DNA of 64,000 nt. Origin: Pleomorphovibrio marinus. GTDB lineage: Bacteria > Bacteroidota > Bacteroidia > Cytophagales > Cyclobacteriaceae. The notes beneath the pieces were generated by a model. That model was not told the DNA's origin. It was given only the letters and a program-made list of their open reading frames with translations, and ran no database searches. Location: contig NZ_QCXY01000006.1 of assembly GCF_003347495.1 (NCBI RefSeq), positions 124,001 to 188,000 on the forward strand, written 5' to 3'. The translations under genes and the position numbers were made by a program. Positions within the stretch are counted from its first letter, which is position 1. Every line of letters starts with the position of its first letter. Shown here in pieces: positions 17,515-26,545 of the stretch.

Positions 17515-19236
17515 ATGAAGAGAAGGAAATTTTTCCAAAAAACAGGAAAGCTTGCCATGTTATCCCCCTTAATTCCAGTTCAACCGGAATGGTTGAATTT
17601 TTTGGCATTGCCAAACCAGGAAGAAATGCCAGAGTGGTTATTGGAACTGATAAAGGTAAATGATAGCAATGTAAGCAGGCTTTTGGATCAATTTATCGAT
17701 GAGCCCTCCCACCATCAATTCGGAGGGATTCAGGATAGTTACCAGATGGCTACTGCCCATTCGGTTACTGCTTTCCTAAAAACAGGATTGTGCGCACTGC
17801 TTGCAAAGAGCAGTGACTATTATAAGGATCCTGAATTACTGGAAAAATTATCGGCAAGTGCTAATTTTTTAGTAAAAGTACAACACGAGGATGGTACCAT
17901 TGACCTGGTTACGACTAACTTCCACTCCACTCCTGATACTGCTTTTATAGTCAAATGGTTGATGCCCATTTACAGGGTGTTTTTGCATTCCGATCTACCC
18001 GACAAACAGTCTTTGGAGGAGCCTTTATATCGGTTTTTTAATAATGCGGGCGAGGCATTAGTGATTGGAGGCATTCACACCCCCAACCACAGATGGGTGG
18101 TATGTGGTGCATTGGCTGAGTTGTATCAATGGAACAGAAACCAAAGGTACTTAGAAAGAGCGGAGCAGTGGCTGGCAGAAGGCATTGACATGGATCCTGA
18201 TGGGCAATATGAAGAAAAAAGCAGTTACATCTACAGTTCCTTGAGCGACAGGGTTCTTATTTCCACTGCAAGAGGGTTTGAAAAATTTAATCTTCTGGAA
18301 TATGTGCGAAAGAACCTGGAAATGACATTTTATTACCTCCATCCGAATGGGGAGATTGTCACGGAGGCCTCCGGTAGGCAGGATAATTCTATAGTTGCTA
18401 CTTTGGAGCGGTACTATTACCCATACCGTTATATGGCACTTAGGGATAGGAATGGCCACTTTGCTGCGGCCTGTAAGCTTATTGAAAACTCCGTTTTTGA
18501 AAAGGCATCTGGGTTTTTGTATTACTTCCTGGAAGACACCTCACTTTGGGAGGAGTTGCCGCCAAGCAAACCCCTCCCGACCAACTATGTGCGCAAATTT
18601 TTGCATTCTGGATTAGTTCGCATCAGAAGAGGAAATTATGATGGCAGCATTCTTTTGGACAACCCGGTATTTTTCACCTTTCACAAAAGGAAGACAGTGT
18701 TGCAAGGGGTGAGGCTGGCAAGTGCCTTTTTTGGGAAGGGGCAGTTTAAGGCGGATAGTTTTGAAGAAAAGGATGGTGTATATGTGCTGAGCAGCGAATT
18801 GGAGGGGCCTTACTACCAGCCTTTTGAGAAGGGGGAGGTTTCTGGTGACGGGGATTGGTCCAAAATGCCAAGAACTGATCGCAAAACGTCGGAAGTTCAG
18901 AAGTTACATACCAATGTGAGGATTAAAGAAATTACTGGTGGGTTTGAAATGGAAATTGATATAGCGGGTACAGATCATGTACCGGTAGCCTTGGAGTTGA
19001 TATTTAGGGAAGGAGGAGAATTGAAGGGGGTGCAACCTTATCAAGATTTGCCAGAAACCTATTTCCTGTCTGGTGAAGAAGGAATCTATGAAAGAGAGGG
19101 TGAAAAAATACTTTTTGGGCCTGGCAGGCAGGAGCATACCTGGGTCGCCATAAGAGGTGCTTTGCCAAAAATGAATGCTCCTACTGTGTTTTTAACGGGT
19201 TTTACACCTTTCCATCAAAAAATCCAATTAAAATAA
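17515..19236 (+). CDS. Putative polysaccharide lyase-like protein (alpha-toroid plus beta-sandwich), family unassigned
   Basis: 573 residues with a twin-arginine-like start (MKRRKFFQKTGKLAMLSPLI), so exported. Residues about 40-340 are helical and toroid-like. They contain conserved-looking active-site candidates: TPNHRWVVCGALAELYQW, GQYEEKSSYIYSSLSDRVLI, HPNGEIVTEASGRQDNS and YYYPYRYMALR. Residues about 360-573 are beta-rich (FLHSGLVRIRRGNYDGSILL, FEMEIDIAGTDHVPVALELI). This order resembles heparinase II/III and related lyases that use Asn, His, Tyr and Arg residues, and a place right behind a sulfatase fits. I cannot assign it to a known lyase family; it could also be an unsaturated-uronyl hydrolase relative. 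Co-transcribed with the sulfatase. Confidence 0.55.
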   Translation: MKRRKFFQKTGKLAMLSPLIPVQPEWLNFLALPNQEEMPEWLLELIKVNDSNVSRLLDQFIDEPSHHQFGGIQDSYQMATAHSVTAFLKTGLCALLAKSSDYYKDPELLEKLSASANFLVKVQHEDGTIDLVTTNFHSTPDTAFIVKWLMPIYRVFLHSDLPDKQSLEEPLYRFFNNAGEALVIGGIHTPNHRWVVCGALAELYQWNRNQRYLERAEQWLAEGIDMDPDGQYEEKSSYIYSSLSDRVLISTARGFEKFNLLEYVRKNLEMTFYYLHPNGEIVTEASGRQDNSIVATLERYYYPYRYMALRDRNGHFAAACKLIENSVFEKASGFLYYFLEDTSLWEELPPSKPLPTNYVRKFLHSGLVRIRRGNYDGSILLDNPVFFTFHKRKTVLQGVRLASAFFGKGQFKADSFEEKDGVYVLSSELEGPYYQPFEKGEVSGDGDWSKMPRTDRKTSEVQKLHTNVRIKEITGGFEMEIDIAGTDHVPVALELIFREGGELKGVQPYQDLPETYFLSGEEGIYEREGEKILFGPGRQEHTWVAIRGALPKMNAPTVFLTGFTPFHQKIQLK

Positions 19237-19311
19237 GCTTCGAATTTTTTTTAAAGGTTTGGAAATGTTTTAAAATCCACCTAAATAGCATATGATAATC
19301 TAGTAATCTAA

Positions 19312-19878
19312 TTGAATATTTATAAGACCCATAATGACCAGCAACTTTTAACTAGTTTAAAAGACAGGGATGATGCCAAGGCATTTGAAGAAATTTACCT
19401 AAGGTATTTTGATCAAATTTTTAGGTTTGTCTACAAGGTGATGCAAGACAAAGAAATTGCAGAAGACCTGGTTCAAAATATATTTTTCGACCTTTGGAAA
19501 AACAGAAATAAGGTTCAGATTCAAATGCTTTCGGCCTATTTTTTTGGTGCTGCACGAAACCAAATCGCCAAGGAAATTAGGAAAAACAAGTGGAATAGGG
19601 AACAATTGAAACTTGTAGAGGACTTTTTTTCCGTTTCTTCTACAGAAGAATACCTAGACGAGAAAGAAACAAAGGGCCTTTTAGAAAGTGCCATTCTTAA
19701 ATTACCTACAAAGTGCAGGGCAGTATTTGAGCTGAGTAGATTTAAATATTTGAGCAATAAAGAAATTGCGCAAAAGACTGGCCTTTCAGTGTTTACGGTA
19801 GAAAACCACATCAAGAAGGCACTTTTTCACCTAAGACAGTCCATAGAATTTGTGGTGTTATTTTTACTTTTGAAGTAA
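19312..19878 (+). CDS. ECF-type RNA polymerase sigma factor
   Basis: 188 residues from a TTG at 19312; the first ATG in frame lies inside region 2, so a TTG start is needed. Sigma region 2 is FEEIYLRYFDQIFRFVYKVM then AEDLVQNIFFDLWKNR; region 4 is LPTKCRAVFELSRFKYLSNK then EIAQKTGLSVFTVENHIKKA. It matches the Bacteroidota SusC-partnered ECF group. The FecR-type anti-sigma gene follows after 79 nt, then a SusC with an STN domain. This is the usual surface-to-cytoplasm signalling chain that switches on a glycan or metal uptake system when substrate is bound outside. Confidence 0.93.
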   Translation: MNIYKTHNDQQLLTSLKDRDDAKAFEEIYLRYFDQIFRFVYKVMQDKEIAEDLVQNIFFDLWKNRNKVQIQMLSAYFFGAARNQIAKEIRKNKWNREQLKLVEDFFSVSSTEEYLDEKETKGLLESAILKLPTKCRAVFELSRFKYLSNKEIAQKTGLSVFTVENHIKKALFHLRQSIEFVVLFLLLK

Positions 19879-19957
19879 AAAAATCACTTTTTTTTTCAAA
19901 GGTAATAGCTGACCCCCTTTTATTTGGGTACTTCCTTTTATATCGGCCAAAAAGGAA

Positions 19958-20905
19958 ATGGTTAAAAAGCACTTAACACAATTAGCAAAGAAGTACTTTT
20001 CGGGTAAACTATCCGCTACCGAAAAAGAAAAATTCGACTCCTTACTGGACGAATTGGCTATTCGAGGTAACTCTCCAAGCACGGACGAATCTGAAAGTGC
20101 TAGAGCAAAAGTCCTAAAAAGACTACAAAAAGCCAGGGTGTCCTCCGCCAAGCCTAGGCCATTTACCATGCTCATGAAGTATGCGGCCTCACTAGCCTTG
20201 CTGGGTATGGTGGTATTTGGGCTTCTTACATTCATGAGCCAACCTGAAGCAGAAATTGCTTGGGTGGAAAAGTCCACGTCGGCTTCCATGCGCTCTACGG
20301 TAGCCCTAACGGATGGGAGTATCATCCGCATCAATGAAAAAAGCACGTTGAGGTTTCCAGAGTCATTCGGCCCCGATCACAGGCAAGTTTATTTGGAGGG
20401 AGAGGCATTTTTTGACATAAAGCCAGATCCCAAAAGACCTTTTACGGTTTATTCCGGAAACAATGAAATTACTGTCCTGGGCACAAGTTTCAACATTCAT
20501 AGTAACGGTAAAACCGAGGTGACGGTAGCCTCAGGCAAAGTAAGGGTCCAATCCCCTCACCATTTCCATGGAGTGGAACTGGAAAGTGGGCAGCAGGCCG
20601 TCATAGCAGGGGAGGGGCTAACCATTCAAGAAGTGAATCCCGAATTTTATTTAGGTTGGATGAACAGGAAGTTAGTGTTTGAGGATGAGCCCATTGAGAA
20701 TGTTTTTCATATACTGGAGAGGGCGTATGGAGTTGACATAAAACTCTTAGCAACCCCCAAAAGCAAAAGCTGCCTAATTACCGGCACCTATGAGGCAGAA
20801 CGTATAGAGACGATTCTAAAGGGGATGGAACATATCTTGGATTTCAACTACTTATTGGAAAACAATAATAAAACCATAAAAATAACAATAAAAGACTGTA
20901 AATAA
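19958..20905 (+). CDS. FecR-family anti-sigma factor
   Basis: 315 residues. A cytoplasmic N-terminal helical part (about 1-65) binds the sigma factor. One membrane helix lies at about 72-93 (MLMKYAASLALLGMVVFGLL). The periplasmic FecR domain spans roughly 105-205 (TVALTDGSIIRINEKSTLRF, YLEGEAFFDIKPDPKRPFTV, ITVLGTSFNI). The C-terminal DUF4974-type domain (RKLVFEDEPIENVFHILERA) contacts the STN domain of the receptor. Gene order sigma, FecR, SusC, SusD and one direction of transcription show it belongs to this locus. Confidence 0.95.
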   Translation: MVKKHLTQLAKKYFSGKLSATEKEKFDSLLDELAIRGNSPSTDESESARAKVLKRLQKARVSSAKPRPFTMLMKYAASLALLGMVVFGLLTFMSQPEAEIAWVEKSTSASMRSTVALTDGSIIRINEKSTLRFPESFGPDHRQVYLEGEAFFDIKPDPKRPFTVYSGNNEITVLGTSFNIHSNGKTEVTVASGKVRVQSPHHFHGVELESGQQAVIAGEGLTIQEVNPEFYLGWMNRKLVFEDEPIENVFHILERAYGVDIKLLATPKSKSCLITGTYEAERIETILKGMEHILDFNYLLENNNKTIKITIKDCK

Positions 20906-21032
20906 CCCAAAACGCCTATGAAGCATTAAATAATCGAAAAAAGGGGGCTTGGCCACTGCTCCAACAGTACCAAGCCCTGCTCAAAATTCATTTCAATTAA
21001 CGTACTCAAAGAATTTTAAAGCACTTAAAATT

Positions 21033-24000
21033 ATGAAAATTCATTTACTAAAACTATTGATCATGGCATCAAAGAGGCTTTTTTACGCCTTGATTATTCA
21101 GTTGGTGGCGATGCAGATGATCTTCGCATTACCATCCAATAGCCAAAACTTGGAGGATGTCAAGGTAAGTATTAAAGTGGAGTCAAAAACCATCAAAGAG
21201 GTTTTTGACCACATAGAAACAGAAACTGGTTTTAGTTTCACTTATAACCAGAAACTGTATCAGCAGGACCGTTTGTTCACATTTTCCTTTTCTGAAGGCA
21301 ACCTAAAGGAAGTCTTGGAATATCTGTCTGAGGCTACAAGCTTGGCATTCAGGAGGATGAATAACAACATTTATGTTACTCCTAACCCAAAAAAATCCCC
21401 TCAAGCCTCTACCATCCATGCCAACATAGACGAGAATGTATCCATGGAGGACAGGATAGAGGTAAGAGGAAGAGTAGTGGAAGAAAATGGGGAGCCGGTA
21501 CCAGGTGCCACGGTGGTAATTGACGGCACCAATACTGGAACGGCCACTGATATCGACGGTTATTTTACCCTAAATGTGGAGGAAGGAGCTGTATTGGTGG
21601 TGTCTTTTATTGGTTACCAATCCCAACGTGTTGCAGTGGGTAACCAGACGGAATTAAGTATTATTTTGAGAGAAGACCAATCCTCCCTTGAAGAAGTGGT
21701 GGTAATAGGGTATGGTACTCAAAAGCGAAGTGACCTTACCGGAGCCATATCCTCAGTAAAATCCGAACAATTAACTGCTTTCCCTGCGATCAATGCAGTA
21801 CAGGCATTACAAGGAAGAGCTGCAGGTGTTCAAATTCAGGCCAACAATGGTGCCCCTGGTGCTGATTATAAAGTTAGGATTAGGGGTGGGACTTCCATCA
21901 ATGCCAGCAGCGACCCGATTTTTGTAGTGGATGGTTTCATTGGTGCCGCCATGCCTCCTCCAGAGGACATTGAATCAATAGAAGTATTGAAGGATGCCTC
22001 TGCAACTGCCATATATGGATCCAGGGGAGCTAATGGCGTTATAATGGTTACCACCAGAAGGGGAGCCAAAGGAAAGGCAAGAATCGAATTCAATTCTTCC
22101 TATTCCATGCAAAATGAAATTAATAGACTGGATCTTTTGGACGCTGACCAGTTTATTGACTACATCAGGGAAGCAAGACCAAATATTGAGCCCTTGGGAT
22201 CCAACACAGATTGGCAGGATCAGATCTTCCGGCCAGGTGCAATACAAAACTACCAATTGTCTGTTTCCGGCGGGAATGATGGGGTGAATTATTATGTTTC
22301 CGGTGCTTATTTTGACCAAAAAGGGGTTATCGTCAATTCCAACTTCACCCGATTTTCCATTACCAGTAACCTGGATGTACAGGCCACGGATAAATTGAAG
22401 TTCGGGTTGAATATTTTTGCTCAAAGAAGTGAGAGCGATGGGGTAAGGACACAAGAAGGTTCTGGAGGACTTACTCCTGGTGTGGTATCTTCTGCTTTTA
22501 AATTTGAGCCTGACCAACCCATTCGAAGACCCGATGGCAGGTTTACCGTTGCTAGGTTAAATGATCCCCATGACAATCCCTATGCAGTGGCTACATCCTT
22601 GGAAAATCAAAGTCAAAATGACAGGTTTCAAGGAAACTTATTTGCTGAGTATGACCTAGCGGATAATTTGAAATTCAGGACCACCTTTGGTGCTACTACT
22701 AATTCAGGTAGAACAGGAATGTTTTCTCCTACTACTGTAACCGAGGGAAGAAACGTAGGAGGGGATGCTAGGATAAATGCTTCGAGAAGCACACTTCTTT
22801 TGAATGAAAATTACCTGACCTATACTAAGAATATTGGCGAAAACCATACCGTATCAGCCATGGGGGGATATTCCTACCAATCCTCCGTAAACGAAAACTG
22901 GGGAGCAAGGGGCCAAAACTTCATTACCGATGCCTTTTCCTATTGGAACCTAGGATCGGCTGCAGTTTGGCAAACCCCAAATTCCGGAATAAGCGATTGG
23001 GTGATTAGTTCCTTTTATGGTAGGGCGAATTATTCTTTTATGGATAGGTTTTTGGTTACTTTCAATGCGCGTTATGATGGCTCTTCTACCTTTAGTAGAA
23101 ACAACAAGTGGGCATTTTTCCCTTCCGGTGCTGTTGCTTGGAATATGAAAAACGAAAGGTTCTTGGAAACTTCCGATTTGATCAGTTTCTGGAAGTGGAG
23201 AGGTAGCTATGGTATCACCGGTAATCAGGCAATTTCCCCATTTCAAACTTTAGCGCGTTTTTCACCTGTCTTCACCATCCAGAATGGGGTTCCTGTAAAT
23301 GCGGTAAGGCCGACTACAGTAGCGAATGACAACCTCACCTGGGAAACCACCGCACAACTTAACATAGGTACGGATATAGGATTCTATGATGACAGGATCA
23401 CCCTTTCTGCCGAATATTACAGGATGGTGACCTCTGACTTGTTGTTTTCAGTTCCCCTGCCTCGGTATTCGGGATATACTAACCAATTGCAGAACATCGG
23501 CCAAGTAGAAAACAAAGGGGTAGAACTTACCCTAGGCTCCCGGAACCTGGTAGGTGCGTTTCAGTGGGATATGGATATCAATATTTCCAGGAATGTGAAC
23601 AGCATACTTACTTTGCCAGAAGGAACGGATATACAATACGGTTCCGGTCCTGGTCATATGGTAGGTTTGGGAGCCACACAGCTGCTAAGCGAAGGGTTTC
23701 CGGTGGGAAGCTTCTTTGGCTGGACCTATGATGGAGTTTACCAAGAAGGGGATGACTTTATTCCCGGAGGTGGCTTTGAGCAAACCCTTGGTGGAGAAAA
23801 ATTCAGGGATATTAATGGTGATGGCGTTTTGAACGCTGATGACAGGGCTATCATTGGGAACCCTCATCCAGATTTTATTTGGGGATGGAACAATGACTTT
23901 AGGTGGAAGAACTTTGACCTTAATATTTTCTTCCAGGGTTCGTACGGAAACGATATCCTGAGCTATACGCTGATGGAGTTGGACCTTTTATCTGGCATCA

Positions 24001-24371
24001 ACAATGCCACCACCAATGCATTGAATAGATGGACACCTACCAACACGAATACCGACGTCCCTAAGGCGGCAAATGGCAGGACCAGAAGGGTTTCCACCAG
24101 ATGGATTTACGACGGCACCTTTACAAGGCTCAAAAACCTTGCACTGGGCTATAATTTACCGCAGCCCCTCATCGAACGTTTAGGAGTAAGTAGACTGAGA
24201 GTATATGTGAGTGCCCAGAATATTCTGACTTTCACAAGCTATCCGGGATATGATCCTGAGGTGAACTACAACACTGGAGGAGGTACGAATGGTAACCGAA
24301 ACCTTGGCCTAGACTACGGAAGTTATCCCAATGCCAAGAATTATACGTTCGGCTTAAATGTAGGTTTTTAA
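21033..24371 (+). CDS. SusC/RagA-family TonB-linked outer-membrane transporter with STN domain
   Basis: 1112 residues from the ATG at 21033. An upstream in-frame ATG (20949) would add 28 polar residues ahead of the signal peptide and is rejected. After the signal helix (LFYALIIQLVAMQMIFALPS) comes an STN domain (VSIKVESKTIKEVFDHIETE), then a carboxypeptidase-regulatory-like domain (EVRGRVVEENGEPVPGATVV), the TonB box region (EEVVVIGYGTQKRSDLTGAI), the plug (LQGRAAGVQIQANNGAPGAD; VEVLKDASATAIYGSRGANG with IE start) and a large barrel. Glycan oligomers enter through it with SusD as lid. The STN domain means it also signals to FecR and the ECF factor, so it reports substrate as well as importing it. 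Confidence 0.95.
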   Translation: MKIHLLKLLIMASKRLFYALIIQLVAMQMIFALPSNSQNLEDVKVSIKVESKTIKEVFDHIETETGFSFTYNQKLYQQDRLFTFSFSEGNLKEVLEYLSEATSLAFRRMNNNIYVTPNPKKSPQASTIHANIDENVSMEDRIEVRGRVVEENGEPVPGATVVIDGTNTGTATDIDGYFTLNVEEGAVLVVSFIGYQSQRVAVGNQTELSIILREDQSSLEEVVVIGYGTQKRSDLTGAISSVKSEQLTAFPAINAVQALQGRAAGVQIQANNGAPGADYKVRIRGGTSINASSDPIFVVDGFIGAAMPPPEDIESIEVLKDASATAIYGSRGANGVIMVTTRRGAKGKARIEFNSSYSMQNEINRLDLLDADQFIDYIREARPNIEPLGSNTDWQDQIFRPGAIQNYQLSVSGGNDGVNYYVSGAYFDQKGVIVNSNFTRFSITSNLDVQATDKLKFGLNIFAQRSESDGVRTQEGSGGLTPGVVSSAFKFEPDQPIRRPDGRFTVARLNDPHDNPYAVATSLENQSQNDRFQGNLFAEYDLADNLKFRTTFGATTNSGRTGMFSPTTVTEGRNVGGDARINASRSTLLLNENYLTYTKNIGENHTVSAMGGYSYQSSVNENWGARGQNFITDAFSYWNLGSAAVWQTPNSGISDWVISSFYGRANYSFMDRFLVTFNARYDGSSTFSRNNKWAFFPSGAVAWNMKNERFLETSDLISFWKWRGSYGITGNQAISPFQTLARFSPVFTIQNGVPVNAVRPTTVANDNLTWETTAQLNIGTDIGFYDDRITLSAEYYRMVTSDLLFSVPLPRYSGYTNQLQNIGQVENKGVELTLGSRNLVGAFQWDMDINISRNVNSILTLPEGTDIQYGSGPGHMVGLGATQLLSEGFPVGSFFGWTYDGVYQEGDDFIPGGGFEQTLGGEKFRDINGDGVLNADDRAIIGNPHPDFIWGWNNDFRWKNFDLNIFFQGSYGNDILSYTLMELDLLSGINNATTNALNRWTPTNTNTDVPKAANGRTRRVSTRWIYDGTFTRLKNLALGYNLPQPLIERLGVSRLRVYVSAQNILTFTSYPGYDPEVNYNTGGGTNGNRNLGLDYGSYPNAKNYTFGLNVGF

Positions 24372-24389
24372 CAGTTAAGTAAGAAGATC

Positions 24390-25907
24390 ATGAAGCAGAT
24401 AATAAAAAACAGTATAGTTGCAGTTCTGACTTTGGGACTGATATTCGGATGTACCGATTTGGAGGAGCGCCCGATTGGTTTGCTTGCTCCAGAAAGTTTG
24501 TTTAGTTCCGAAAGGGATGTTGAAATTGCCATTTTTGGGGCTTACGGATGGTTGGCTTCTGAAAGGATTTATGGAAGACAATTTGTAAGTGCCCTAATGC
24601 TTCGCAGCGACATGTGCGACATAGGAGATAGGGGAACCCCCGCGGAAAGGCAACAAGTCAATGACTTCAACATGGATGACAACAACGGCATGGTGAATTC
24701 CTTTTGGCCCTACTGGTACCAAATCATCAGTGCGGCCAACGCTGCCATTTCCGGAGCGGAGAGCCTGGACTTACCACAGGAATCATTTAACAGGCTTACC
24801 GCTGAAGCCAGGTTTGTAAGAGCATTTAGCTATTATCATTTGGTAAGGATGTTTGGGGATTTGCCTTTTATAGACTTCTTCATTACCAATCCTGAACTGG
24901 TAAAGGAAATCTCTCGTACGCCTGCTGACCAAATTTATCAAAGCATCGTAGCTGATTTGGAATTTGCCAAACAACATTTGCCAGACCAGCAACCCTCCGA
25001 TGTCCGTTCAAGGCCTACCAAGGGGACTGCTGCTGCTTATTTAGCCTCTGTCTTCCTCACTTTGGAGGACTTCAATAGAGCCTATGAGGAATCAAAATGG
25101 GTGATTGATAACCAAGGGAGGTTTGGGTATGTTCTGGAGGCTGATTTTCAGGATTTGTTTAGGGCTGAACTGGCGAATAATATGCGCGAGCATGTTTTTG
25201 CAGTAGAATTTCTAGGCCAGCAGGCTGGTGGTGGAGGTGCAAATGATGACTTGATGGCACCTATGACTGGCGTTCGAGGAGGAGATGAGTTGGGCTGGAG
25301 TGTGATTGTACCTTCATTGGCAGTTTTTAACACTTGGGATGAAAGGGATTATAGAAAACAGGTAAGTTTTGCGGACTCTACTTTGGTAGATGGAGTAATG
25401 CAGCCTTACACCGTTTTTGACAACACGCAAAGACCTCATATCGCAAAGTATATAAGGTTCCCGGGCAATGCAAATGCTGACGGAAGGTATTCCGACCACA
25501 ATTATCCAGCGATGCGTTTTGCTGAAGTTTTGTTGATGGCGGCTGAAGCGGCTGCTGAGGTAAATAATGGCCCCACAGCTGAGGCAATTGGCTATGTCAA
25601 CCAAATCAGGACCAGAGCAAGGAATGCCGGAGGGGTGATGAGGTCTTTCCCCGAAGACGTTCAAGGGGGGATGAGCAAGGATGATTTTATCGATTTGGTA
25701 TTAGAAGAAAGAAGGCTTGAGCTGGCTTTCGAATTCAAAAGATGGTATGATATTAAAAGGAGACGTTTGGGAGAACAGGTATTTCACGGTCCAGATGCCT
25801 TGGAGCCACACTCCAGCTTTGATCCTTCTAGGGATTATTTGATGCCTATCCCCAGAATCGAGATAGATGTGAATCCAAATTTACTTCCCCAAAATCCGGG
25901 ATATTAA
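24390..25907 (+). CDS. SusD/RagB-family surface glycan-binding lipoprotein
   Basis: 505 residues. Lipoprotein signal with Cys21 (LTLGLIFGCTDLEERP). The TPR-like helical fold of SusD is seen in AEARFVRAFSYYHLVRMFGD, then LPFIDFF, IYQSIVADLEFAKQHLP and the C-terminal block LEERRLELAFEFKRWYDIKR, ending NPNLLPQNPGY, the classic SusD ending. It forms the hinged lid of the SusC channel on the cell surface. The start lies 18 nt after SusC, and a good terminator follows the stop codon, closing the locus. Confidence 0.96.
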   Translation: MKQIIKNSIVAVLTLGLIFGCTDLEERPIGLLAPESLFSSERDVEIAIFGAYGWLASERIYGRQFVSALMLRSDMCDIGDRGTPAERQQVNDFNMDDNNGMVNSFWPYWYQIISAANAAISGAESLDLPQESFNRLTAEARFVRAFSYYHLVRMFGDLPFIDFFITNPELVKEISRTPADQIYQSIVADLEFAKQHLPDQQPSDVRSRPTKGTAAAYLASVFLTLEDFNRAYEESKWVIDNQGRFGYVLEADFQDLFRAELANNMREHVFAVEFLGQQAGGGGANDDLMAPMTGVRGGDELGWSVIVPSLAVFNTWDERDYRKQVSFADSTLVDGVMQPYTVFDNTQRPHIAKYIRFPGNANADGRYSDHNYPAMRFAEVLLMAAEAAAEVNNGPTAEAIGYVNQIRTRARNAGGVMRSFPEDVQGGMSKDDFIDLVLEERRLELAFEFKRWYDIKRRRLGEQVFHGPDALEPHSSFDPSRDYLMPIPRIEIDVNPNLLPQNPGY

Positions 25908-25914
25908 TTAAATA

Positions 25915-25943
25915 GAAAAAAGGGGCTAGAGGCCCCTTTTTTT
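25915..25943 (+). terminator. Rho-independent terminator after susD
   Basis: A GC-rich stem (aggggc / gcccct) with a short TAGAG loop, flanked by A6 and T7 runs. The flanking A-run pairs with the T-run, giving a long stem that also works in reverse. It starts 7 nt past the susD stop. Confidence 0.88.
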
Positions 25944-26011
25944 ATAATCAAAGGGGATATGGTAATTTTGGCAGGAATTTCGCTTATATGACTGTATAAC
26001 AGCTTGATCAA

Positions 26012-26085
26012 CGCATAAATGCCCAAGTTCACATTTTCCAGGAATGGCAAATGAACTTTTTCGAGAAATTTTTGGGCGTTTATGC
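26012..26085. ncRNA. Candidate structured RNA element of about 74 nt
   Basis: Outer arms gcataaatgcccaa (26013-26026) and ttgggcgtttatgc (26072-26085) form a 14-bp stem with one G-U or mismatch. Inside, aagttcacattt (26025-26036) can pair with aaatgaactt (26049-26058) with one bulge, and tttcgagaaa (26059-26069 region) can form a third small hairpin. The 3' arm is followed by TTTTT. It lies between the susD terminator and the tRNA terminator and overlaps no gene. It could be a small RNA ending in its own terminator, or a remnant of a small mobile element. Confidence 0.35.
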
Positions 26086-26102
26086 TTTTTCCTTAAAAAA
26101 GA

Positions 26103-26131
26103 AAAACCACTCTAACGGAGTGGTTTTTTTG
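26103..26131 (-). terminator. Terminator of the tRNA-Gln transcript
   Basis: accactc / gagtggt with a TAACG loop. On the minus strand it is followed by a pyrimidine-rich run, and on the plus strand by T8, so it can act both ways. It lies directly downstream of tRNA-Gln. Confidence 0.75.
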
Positions 26132-26204
26132 TTGACCCACTAGGGCTCGAACCTAGACTCTTCTGAACCAAAATCAGACGTGTTGCCAGTTACACCATGG
26201 GTCA
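26132..26204 (-). tRNA. tRNA-Gln (anticodon TTG)
   Basis: Minus strand. The acceptor stem TGACCCA pairs with TGGGTCA over 7 bp, discriminator A. The anticodon stem TCTGA/TCAGA holds loop TTTTGGT, so the anticodon is TTG, decoding CAA and CAG as Gln. The T arm is CTAGGTTCGAGCCCTAG with the invariant TTCGA. CCA is not encoded. A strong promoter lies about 30 nt upstream and a hairpin terminator just downstream, so it is a single-gene transcript. Confidence 0.97.
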
Positions 26205-26231
26205 ATTTTTCCCCTTATCTCTAAGGTGGGA

Positions 26232-26263
26232 CAAAGGTAGGAAGCCTTTTTTTTTAATGCAAA
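26232..26263 (-). promoter_or_regulatory. Bacteroidota-type promoter of tRNA-Gln
   Basis: TTTG (26263-26260, minus strand) followed by 20 nt and TACCTTTG (26239-26232). This fits the Bacteroidota housekeeping consensus TTTG-N19/20-TAnnTTTG exactly. Transcription would begin about 20-25 nt before the mature 5' end at 26204. Confidence 0.85.
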
Positions 26264-26545
26264 TCCTTTGATGAACTAATTACTTATCCTTCCACAAATG
26301 GTTAATTTTCAATTCAAAAAAATATTTTGATAGTTATTGTGATTTTATGCCTTTACGGTTAATTATTCTATCATTTTTTTAATTAATAGCGAAAGTTTGG
26401 GAAAATTAGTTTTCATCAAAGTGCCCATAAAAAAAAATTACCATATAACACCATAATTTCACTTTGGTATAATTTCACATATGGAGTGTTCTTTTGCTTT
26501 GGCATCTTGCACAAAATTCATTGATTCATACCTAAAATTTATTTC

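Noticed and set aside
20949-21032. N-terminal extension of the first SusC gene by 28 residues
   Set aside because: The extra residues are polar and precede a normal signal peptide; the ATG at 21033 gives a standard exported protein.
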